From the NCBI GenBank assembly GCA_002424635.1, contig DIKT01000036.1, positions 12,925 to 32,582 on the forward strand: a stretch of DNA of 19,658 bases, in the 5' to 3' direction. Position numbers and translations under genes: made by a program. This stretch comes from Desulfobulbaceae bacterium UBA5611. Its GTDB lineage: Bacteria > Desulfobacterota > Desulfobulbia > Desulfobulbales > Desulfocapsaceae. Within the stretch, counting starts at the first letter, position 1, and the number at the start of each line of letters is the position of its first letter. Of this stretch, positions 7,045 through 13,258 are shown in pieces. The notes beneath the pieces are model-generated. The model did no database searches, was not told the DNA's origin, and worked only from the letters and a program-made list of their open reading frames with translations.

Positions 7045-8608
7045 CCGTCTCCTTACCAGCAGACTCCTCTACAATGGTCTTTTTTCGTTAATATTTTTCT
7101 TGCTCCTGCTGGCATCGACCAGACTCCACGCCTCAGCACTTGAATCCTTTCTCATTTTTTATTCGAATAATATCCTGGGAGAGACGGAACCCTGCGGCTG
7201 AAGTGCCAACCAATTGGGCGGACTGTCCAAAAAAGCATTTCAGATCAACAGCATGGCAACAGAATTACAAAAGCCGCATCTTTTTGTTGACTCCGGTAAT
7301 CTGCTGTTCAAGCAGGCCCACATTGACACAGGCCCATCTCAAGAGCTGCTGACGGCAGCAGGAATCATCAAGATCTACCGCACCATGCAGGTGGACGCTG
7401 TGGCCGTTGCCCCGTTCGATCTGGCTTCCGGTCTTGAATTATTGACAACCAGTCAGCAACAGGGCTTCCCCTGGCTGTCCGCTAATCTTATTGACGAACA
7501 TGGTCGGCCATTATTCCAACCGTCGCTTATCAAAACAATCGGCACCATAAAGGTGGGAATTATCGGCCTCACCGGCCCTGTCTCCCTGCTGCCTGCAAAC
7601 GTTACCCTTGTTGACTGGCGGACCGTGCTTCCCGCCCTGATTGCAAAAAACAGCCCTCAAAGTGATATGTTAATCCTGCTCTCCAGTCTGTCGGCTGCTG
7701 AAAATCTGGAGATTGCCCGGCAATTTCCCTCTCTTCACCTCATCCTTGCCGCTGATCTGCAAGGCGGTAATATGATTCCGCACCAAGAAAACAATACCAT
7801 GATCACCCAGACCGCAAGTCAGGGGAAGTATCAAGGCATCCTGACTATTGACTGGAATCCCAGCGGTAAATGGGGAAAAGCAAATGCCGAAGAACTCACT
7901 GAGCTCCGCAATAGAATTGGCGCGCTCGACTGGCAATTACAGCGGATGCGAAAACGAGAGGACCTGCAACAACCCGATTATATTGAGAAGATCAAACTGG
8001 TTGAAAAGGATCGGGAGATGGTACTCCAGCAAATAGCAACTCTGGAGCAGGCCCTGACCTCAGCGCCTGAAGGCAAACATCATCTACCCTGCAGCCTCAA
8101 CCATAATTTCCTGGCCTTGCAGATATCCATGCCTGAAGCTCCTAAGATCAAGGCTATCATCACCGACATCAAGCAACAGATTAATATCCTGCACTCAAAC
8201 AGAATTCGCACCGAAACAAAAACCCCGCTGCTTGGTCATAACGCATGCCAGACTTGTCACCCAGCTCAGGCCGCCTTCTGGCAGAAAACCCGTCACGCCA
8301 AAGCTTATCAGACCTTAGTAGACCGCAATCAGGCACTCAATCTGGACTGCCTGCCCTGCCATGTCACTGCCAGCCCGGGACTGACTTTGAGCAAAGACGA
8401 GCTCCTCTCTCTGCCTGCAGCCCTGCAGGCAGTGGGTTGTGAAAGCTGCCATGCCGGCCCGGGCAAGTCTCATGCCGGCAACCCGAAACAGTTCCACATG
8501 ACCAGACAAGTGGCCAAACAGATCTGTCTCTCCTGCCATACCGAAGAGCAGGACCCTGATTTTGACTATCAGAAAAAAATAAAGCTGATTGCCTGCCCTG
8601 CCGGTTAA
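7028..8608 (+). CDS. Probable selenoprotein: exported metallophosphatase-like/tetrahaem cytochrome c fusion, TGA read as Sec58
   Basis: Read with TGA 7199-7201 as selenocysteine, this is one 526-residue protein. Residues 1-37 form a signal peptide (basic start, hydrophobic core 18-29, ASA cleavage site). Then comes YSNNILGETEPCG-U-SANQLGGLSKK and a UshA/5'-nucleotidase-like metallophosphatase fold to about residue 285. A charged coiled coil spans about 287-345. A C-terminal domain follows with four CXXCH haem c motifs (Cys407, 441, 471, 500). Expected phosphatase ligands are changed: D-x-H is NNIL and GD is GN in FVDSGNLLF, and no GNH motif is seen, so catalysis is doubtful. From memory of related deltaproteobacterial proteins, the motif is PCGC-x-x-x-x-GGL, so U replaces a Cys. 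Periplasmic or cell-surface redox work is inferred. The alternative is a nonsense-mutated gene, disfavoured by the intact frame on both sides and the SECIS-like hairpin. Confidence 0.82.
7199..7240 (+). promoter_or_regulatory. Putative bacterial SECIS element after the UGA
   Basis: Upper stem UUGGGC (7214-7219) pairs with GUCCAA (7225-7230), six pairs including one G-U, closing the 5-nt apical loop GGACU (7220-7224). The loop begins 18 nt after the UGA. A lower stem AGUGC (7202-7206) pairs with GCAUU (7235-7239), and the A of the UGA can pair with U7240. Between the stems is an internal loop of 7 and 4 nt. Bacterial SECIS elements are described as lying directly downstream of the UGA inside the coding region, with a G among the first two loop bases and the loop about 16-37 nt away, and this fits. 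Pairing was found by eye, without an energy calculation. Confidence 0.7.
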
Positions 8609-8663
8609 TTCTGCTATAACAGGGAATCGCAGGCAAACATTTTACCTCCTGCCCGCAAATAGC

Positions 8664-8700
8664 AAAACCTGCTTCCGGTATCCGGGAGCAGGTTTTTTTT
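8664..8700. terminator. Strong intrinsic terminator after the selenoprotein operon
   Basis: CCTGCTTCCGG (8668-8678), a 3-nt loop TAT, and CCGGGAGCAGG (8682-8692) form an 11-bp stem with one T-G pair. AAAA (8664-8667) lies before it and eight T (8693-8700) after. It ends the rightward operon. With its shorter T run on the other strand it may also serve ppaC, whose stop is at 8758. Confidence 0.92.
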
Positions 8701-8757
8701 ACACACTACCTTCTTTAGCTTCCTGAAAAGCCTGGAGAAAGTTATTACTTTTTTAAA

Positions 8758-9687
8758 TTAACAGCCAAAAGTCTTCTGCAGAGGTGGGACGGTCTGTTTT
8801 TTGCGGCTCATCATCCCGCCAACCCACATGGAATCTCCGGTGATCTTGGCACCAAAGGCCTGCTCAATCATGGCAGGCTCATCAGAGATAACTATCAGCT
8901 CCGTACCTTCCTTGACAACATCGGTAAGCATGAACAGCACAGAGTGACGACCATCTTTCTTGACATCGTTCAGAGCTTTAACCAGATCAGCACGGATACC
9001 GGCCACCTGATCGATTGCCGCAAGTTCCAACTGGCCAATACCGATCTTCTTGCCGTTCATATCAAAATCCTTGTAGTCACGGAAGACCAGATCTTTCATG
9101 GAAACACCTTCAATGGAGGACTTGGCGCGCAGCATATCCATGAACAGACTCTCGGTATCATCAACACCAGCCACCTTCTTCAACTCGGCTACGGCTTCTT
9201 TATCAGCAGGGGTGCAGGTGGGGGACTTGAAATTAACGGTATCGCTGAGAATAGCGGCCAGCATGCCACCGGCAACATCCTTAGGGATGGCAACGCCTGC
9301 ATCCTTGAACATTTTATTGAGAACAGTGCCGGTACATCCTACAGGCTCCGCCCGGAACAGGATCGGCTGATTGGTAGTGATATCACCAACTTTATGATGA
9401 TCAACGATAGCTACGACATCGGCATTACCGATATTGGCCGGGGCCTGGCCGATATCGCTGAAATCAACCAGGGCTACTTTCTTACCATCGACATCCATCA
9501 TCTCTTCCGGCACAGCAAGACCAAAACGCTTCAGAACCATTGTAGTCTCAGGGTTGAGTTTATCGGCGCTGATCTGCATGCAGGCCTTCGCACTTTGGCC
9601 CTGGGCATTAAGAAGAGCAGCAAAGGCAATGGCTGAGGTTACTGAGTCGGTATCCGGGTTAGAGTGACCTGTTACACAAATTGTCAT
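8758..9687 (-). CDS. ppaC: Manganese-dependent (family II) inorganic pyrophosphatase
   Basis: Cytoplasmic enzyme that hydrolyses pyrophosphate to two phosphates and so pulls PPi-releasing reactions forward. In a sulfate reducer or sulfur disproportionator this would include ATP sulfurylase reactions, but that role is inferred from the presumed organism. At 309 residues it is the normal length for the CBS-less form. DHH-family motifs are complete: GHSNPDTDS (residues 7-15) for metal binding, VDFSD near residue 74, VDHHK (95-99), a central SDTVNFKSPT, and the C-terminal DHHA2 domain with the substrate-binding SRKKQ (294-298). ATG 9687 has a clear GGAGG (complement of 9697-9701) nine bases upstream. 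It is monocistronic, convergent with the cytochrome operon and divergent from the next gene. Confidence 0.96.
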   Translation of the reverse strand: MTICVTGHSNPDTDSVTSAIAFAALLNAQGQSAKACMQISADKLNPETTMVLKRFGLAVPEEMMDVDGKKVALVDFSDIGQAPANIGNADVVAIVDHHKVGDITTNQPILFRAEPVGCTGTVLNKMFKDAGVAIPKDVAGGMLAAILSDTVNFKSPTCTPADKEAVAELKKVAGVDDTESLFMDMLRAKSSIEGVSMKDLVFRDYKDFDMNGKKIGIGQLELAAIDQVAGIRADLVKALNDVKKDGRHSVLFMLTDVVKEGTELIVISDEPAMIEQAFGAKITGDSMWVGGMMSRKKQTVPPLQKTFGC

Positions 9688-10088
9688 CGGGGTATTCCTC
9701 CAAGCATAATGAGATTTTAATCGGCCGGCACGGACGATTTCCTATACTACATATTATCGACATATACAAAAATCAGATTTTTCTTCAGAATATTTTTTCG
9801 CCACAATAGTGCCTTCACTATCAGGAAGTCAAGCAGAAAAAAGAGATAAAAAAACTGTCGTACATTGCCACCAAACTGCCATCATGTCAACAAAAGCTTC
9901 GTGACTTTACCCTATCCCTCTAGTATATTTTATAAGTAAGAGTTGCAAGGCATCACCACAGCAACTTCTGTAATCAACGAGCATCTTGGCGATGATGCCG
10001 GGTAAATATTGGCCAAACCATATAAACAGAAGCAGCATCTCCTTGTTAACGGCATGCCAACAACCTTCCCTTAAATTAGAGGCCGGTT
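9688..10088. other. 401-bp gene-free divergent region
   Basis: This is the spacer between the divergently transcribed ppaC and the 10089 gene. It is AT-rich, with no ORF that looks coding and no tRNA-like fold. It holds the ppaC ribosome-binding site, a small perfect hairpin (ATAGTG 9806-9811, loop CCTT, CACTAT 9816-9821), a possible sigma-70-type promoter at 9901-9929 and the AGAGG site of the next gene at 10078-10082. Its length leaves room for a small RNA or long leader, but nothing specific is recognisable. Confidence 0.5.
9901..9929 (+). promoter_or_regulatory. Possible promoter for the 10089 gene
   Basis: GTGACT (9901-9906) and TATATT (9924-9929) are separated by 17 bp and match 4/6 and 5/6 consensus positions. 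Transcription would start near 9936 and give a ~150-nt leader. Confidence 0.35.
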
Positions 10089-10988
10089 ATGAAGCCACCA
10101 CTCAAACGATCTCCGTCCCTGCTTTTTCCTGCTTTTATTCTTATCTTACTGGCTGCAGGTGTGCTCTGGTTTTTATTTAATCGTGACAAGTCACAGCCTC
10201 CTCCGCATATTACCTCCATTTTAGAAACAGAGAGTGATGTAGCATCTTATTTATCCCGACCTGGAGAAGTACCTGATGCCGTTACAATGCCGGGCGAGAC
10301 CACAACTCCAAGCCCTGACGACATCAAGGATCAAATAGAAGCAAATCCTCTGCCAACTCTGCCCAATAAAGAAAATCTACCGTCGGCAGTCCAAAAAACT
10401 CAGGCATTTTATCAATATCTCGATGAACAGGCTTATATCCGCGCTGCACATCTTGAGGCCCCCAGTCATATTTACTTTACCGGATTGCTCCAAAAATTAC
10501 TGGACAGCCCACCCGTGGTCATTCGTGAGGCAGATGATCTTTATACCATTCTTCAGAACAGAGCTCATTTTTATCGCATTCTGGGCAAAGATGACCTCTT
10601 TCTTCTGAAAGAGGTCATGACTCGAGAAAAAGATAAGATTGAAGACATTGTCGCTAACTATTTAATCCTGAGTGAACATGCCTCGAATAATGAGTTAGCT
10701 CTCAAGAGCTCTAATAACGCCCTGTATGAATATGCCTGTTTTTTTCTCAACACCATGGGCGGAAAAATGTACTTGTCAAGAAGAGATTCGCTGTCGCGTA
10801 TGCTGGTTATTTATTATGCTATCTTAATCGTTGACCAAGCCAATATAAATGAAAAGAATATTTACGGTCTGCCTCTTCAGCCTGCAATCGATTTATTGAC
10901 TGCAGAAATGGAAATGGGAGGTAATCTACTGCTTTATAAAGAACAATATCTCGACACCTTATATAATTTAAAAGATAACTATCAATAA
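10089..10988 (+). CDS. Membrane-anchored protein of unknown function
   Basis: I do not recognise a family. The 299-residue protein has a short basic N-terminus and one hydrophobic segment at about 11-30 (LLFPAFILILLAAGVLWFLF) without a clear cleavage site, which suggests a signal anchor with the rest outside the cytoplasmic membrane. A Pro/Glu/Asp-rich, low-complexity linker covers about 36-100. From about 100 to the end the sequence reads as a mostly helical domain, rich in Leu, Tyr and Asn, with no Cys-pair, haem or nucleotide-binding motif. ATG 10089 has AGAGG (10078-10082) six bases upstream, so the start is well supported. It is alone on its strand, converges with the nuclease gene (stop to stop 48 bp), and has no obvious terminator. 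Confidence 0.75.
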   Translation: MKPPLKRSPSLLFPAFILILLAAGVLWFLFNRDKSQPPPHITSILETESDVASYLSRPGEVPDAVTMPGETTTPSPDDIKDQIEANPLPTLPNKENLPSAVQKTQAFYQYLDEQAYIRAAHLEAPSHIYFTGLLQKLLDSPPVVIREADDLYTILQNRAHFYRILGKDDLFLLKEVMTREKDKIEDIVANYLILSEHASNNELALKSSNNALYEYACFFLNTMGGKMYLSRRDSLSRMLVIYYAILIVDQANINEKNIYGLPLQPAIDLLTAEMEMGGNLLLYKEQYLDTLYNLKDNYQ

Positions 10989-11036
10989 GTTCAGCAAGGC
11001 GAGACAATCAGCACTTAATCCAATCAATATCAGCAT

Positions 11037-11612
11037 TTATTTGTGACCACGCTTCCACTGCCAGGGAGCAATAGGGGCATTACACTGCCACAGGCCACGC
11101 CTGGCTATTCTTGCCTCTTGTTCCAGCTGGCGCCACTCCCGACAAATCGGTTCTTTGCAATAATAGATATGCACCCACGCCAGGCCTTCAGTCAGCAAGT
11201 CTTCATTGAGTGAAACGCCTCCAACTTTGACAATCGCGACCAGGCGACCATATTTATCCCACGTTCTGGGTTGCACCTCGACTACTTGCCCTTGGATACG
11301 GTTCCTGGTATAGGCCAGAGCCTTCTGAGAAAATTCCTGCTGCCATTCCGGGCTATCTATGCCCCAAAGACGAACCCGTAATTTCTTGCCCTTATGTATC
11401 AGCTCAAGGCTATCTCCATCCACCACCTTTATGACGCGAGCAGAAAATACTTCCTGGGCACTGGTCGCGGCCAGACAAGGCCCGCCTGGACAGCAAAGCG
11501 CAAAAAACAGCACAAAAAAGCCGGGAGACCAATGACATTGACTCAGGTGCTTAAACTTTTTTTTCAGTTTGCTATTTTTCAGTTTGCTATACTTCAAGAA
11601 GAAAGGTGGCAT
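11037..11612 (-). CDS. Exported Staphylococcal-nuclease-like (thermonuclease) protein
   Basis: A single SNase OB-fold domain, expected to be a Ca-dependent phosphodiesterase cutting DNA or RNA outside the cytoplasm. It is 191 residues long. Residues 1-50 form a long, strongly basic signal peptide with hydrophobic core FFVLFFALCC and probable cleavage near CLAA-TS. The nuclease core starts at ARVIKVVDGDSLEL. Residues matching S. aureus nuclease Asp21, Arg35, Asp40, Glu43 and Arg87 are present as Asp65, Arg81, Asp86 and Glu89 (RLWGIDSPE) and Arg123 (DKYGR), so it should be active. Four extra Cys near the C-terminal half (YYCKEPIC, QCN) could form disulfides. The chosen ATG has no good ribosome-binding site, and a 15-bp tandem repeat lies in the signal peptide, so the exact start is uncertain. 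Confidence 0.9.
   Translation of the reverse strand: MPPFFLKYSKLKNSKLKKKFKHLSQCHWSPGFFVLFFALCCPGGPCLAATSAQEVFSARVIKVVDGDSLELIHKGKKLRVRLWGIDSPEWQQEFSQKALAYTRNRIQGQVVEVQPRTWDKYGRLVAIVKVGGVSLNEDLLTEGLAWVHIYYCKEPICREWRQLEQEARIARRGLWQCNAPIAPWQWKRGHK
11561..11590. repeat. Perfect 15-bp tandem repeat in the nuclease signal peptide
   Basis: ttttcagtttgctat occurs twice back to back (11561-11575 and 11576-11590). A shorter related stretch, tttttgctat, lies just upstream of the start codon at 11621-11630. The repeat encodes the SKLKN/SKLKK doublet and so adds positive charge to the n-region of the signal peptide. In-frame slippage is the likely origin. Confidence 0.85.
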
Positions 11613-11642
11613 CTTATTTTTCTTTTTGCTATGTTAGATTTT

Positions 11643-11660
11643 CTTATCTTGTAGGATAAG
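11643..11660. promoter_or_regulatory. CTTATC-N6-GATAAG dyad between divergent genes
   Basis: A perfect inverted repeat (11643-11648 and 11655-11660) sits 31 bp upstream of the nuclease start and in the divergent spacer with the sigma-54 activator gene. The size and spacing suit a dimeric regulator, but no matching regulator is identified. Confidence 0.25.
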
Positions 11661-11775
11661 TGCTTCGTCCAATAATCCTGATATGCACACCTTTATCTGG
11701 GCACGCGCCAGTGTAAAAACGATAAAGTAAAAAAAAACACCTCTCTCTGTCTGATATCGTATATTATAAAAAAAC

Positions 11776-13254
11776 ATGCAGGCTCTCATCACCATACTTC
11801 TAGCCGATACTCTTTTCGCACACACCGATATTCTCAGCGACCATATCAAGAACGACAAGTCTTTTCATTGTAAACAATACAAGACGGAAAAAGAATTGTT
11901 TGCCATTCTGCAGAATGTTTCCCCTCAGGTGCTCATCTATGAACTGACCTGGCCGGAAGCAGAAGACAACTTCGCAATACTTAGAAAAATTCACACAGAC
12001 TACCCGTATCTGCTGATCATCACGATTATTCCGGATGGTGCCGAAGAACTCATCGAATCGGTCTTACAACTTGATGTCTTCTTTTATATTCACAAACCCT
12101 ATGATCCGGCCGAAATCAATATTGCCTTCAAACGCACCAGATCCAAGATTAACAGCCGGTCCAGCGCCACTATCATCCCCAGCCAGGAAATCCTGCCATC
12201 TTTCTACGGAATGATTGGTCAAAGTCAGCAGATGCGACAGCTTTTTGAACTGGTGGCCAAGGTGGCCGATGACGAATTCGCCACAGTCCTGATCAGGGGA
12301 GAATCAGGAACAGGCAAAGAACTGGTGGCCAAGGCTATCCACACCCACAGCAAACGGAAAAATAAAAATTTTGTGCCGGTCAACTGTGCGGCTATTCCAG
12401 ATGATCTTCTTGAGAGTGAACTGTTCGGCTATACCAAAGGTGCCTTTACCGGTGCCCTGCAGAATAAAAAAGGCCGCATAGAATATGCCGATGGCGGAAC
12501 CCTCTTTCTCGATGAGATCGGTGATATGAAGCCTTCTCTCCAGGCCAAGCTATTACGTGTCCTGCAAGAGAAAGAATTTGAGCCAGTAGGAGGACTCAAG
12601 GCCTGTCCGGTGGATACCAGAATTGTGGCCGCCACCCATTGTGACCTGGAAAAACTGGTCAGTGAAGGTAGATTCCGGGAAGATCTTTACTATCGTCTCA
12701 GTGTAATTCCTCTTAATATTCCCTCTCTGAAAGAAAGAAGAGAAGATATCCCGCTGCTCCTTGAGGCCTTCATCCAGACATACTCAACCAAGCGTGGACG
12801 TGAACCACTGACCTTAGGCCCGCAGGTCATAACTGCCTTAATGAATTATGAGTGGCGGGGCAATGTGCGGGAACTGGAAAATCTGGTTCAGCACATGTCA
12901 ATTCTCTTCTGTGGCAAGAATGTTGACCTGCAGGATTTACCAGAGAAGTTTACCGTAGATTTTGATCCCTTGACCCCTGCATATTTACCGTCATCACCAG
13001 TCATTACTGAGCAGACGGAACCGATTGAAGAAGAGCCAGAAGACATCGTCACTGCTATGACAGATATCAGCTGGAAAAGCGGTCAGGTCGACTTTAATGA
13101 ATTAATCAATGACTTTGAGAGGCAACTGATCATTCAGGCCATGAAAATCACCGGTGGCAATAAAAAAGAAGCAGCCAGATTACTTAATCTGAAAAGGACA
13201 ACCTTGCTGGAGAAGATGAAGAAGAAAGAGATGCAGGATATCTGGGAAGAGTAG
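11776..13254 (+). CDS. Sigma-54-dependent activator with atypical receiver domain (flagellar-type regulator)
   Basis: A 492-residue bacterial enhancer-binding protein. Residues 1-120 form a receiver-like domain with the KP pair (107-108), but Glu56 (YELTWP) stands where the phosphorylated Asp should be and the acidic pair is reduced to AD. The AAA+ domain follows: Walker A GESGTGKE (175-182), the sigma-54 contact loop GAFTGA (222-227), Walker B TLFLDEIGD (242-250), and the arginine-finger region FREDLYYRL. After a Pro/Glu-rich linker comes a Fis-type helix-turn-helix near 455-485 (GGNKKEAARLLNLKRTTLLEKM). No Shine-Dalgarno is visible before ATG 11776, and an in-frame stop lies 9 bp upstream. 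A receiver without Asp plus flagellar neighbours recalls FleQ/FlrA or FlgR, so control of flagellar genes is plausible but inferred. Its stop is 4 bp from the stop of the convergent CheX fusion. Confidence 0.92.
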   Translation: MQALITILLADTLFAHTDILSDHIKNDKSFHCKQYKTEKELFAILQNVSPQVLIYELTWPEAEDNFAILRKIHTDYPYLLIITIIPDGAEELIESVLQLDVFFYIHKPYDPAEINIAFKRTRSKINSRSSATIIPSQEILPSFYGMIGQSQQMRQLFELVAKVADDEFATVLIRGESGTGKELVAKAIHTHSKRKNKNFVPVNCAAIPDDLLESELFGYTKGAFTGALQNKKGRIEYADGGTLFLDEIGDMKPSLQAKLLRVLQEKEFEPVGGLKACPVDTRIVAATHCDLEKLVSEGRFREDLYYRLSVIPLNIPSLKERREDIPLLLEAFIQTYSTKRGREPLTLGPQVITALMNYEWRGNVRELENLVQHMSILFCGKNVDLQDLPEKFTVDFDPLTPAYLPSSPVITEQTEPIEEEPEDIVTAMTDISWKSGQVDFNELINDFERQLIIQAMKITGGNKKEAARLLNLKRTTLLEKMKKKEMQDIWEE

Positions 13255-13258
13255 AAGC

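Noticed and set aside
7028..7201. A 57-residue secreted peptide ending at TGA 7199, with a separate gene starting at TTG 7214 or ATG 7253
   Set aside because: The frames are identical on both sides of the TGA, the downstream part would lack the export signal its haem motifs need, no good ribosome-binding site precedes 7214 or 7253, and the motif spans the TGA.
8944..9636. 230-codon open frame antisense to ppaC
   Set aside because: It mirrors the ppaC codon pattern, has no recognisable product and lies on the strand opposite a clear enzyme gene.
9949..9962. GG-N10-GC before the 10089 gene
   Set aside because: The -12 box is CAGCA, without TT. A bare GG-N10-GC is expected by chance in a 400-bp spacer.
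11695..11715. GGGCACG sequence as a -24 element before the sigma-54 activator gene
   Set aside because: The matching -12 position reads AGTG instead of TTGC, so only half of the promoter is there.
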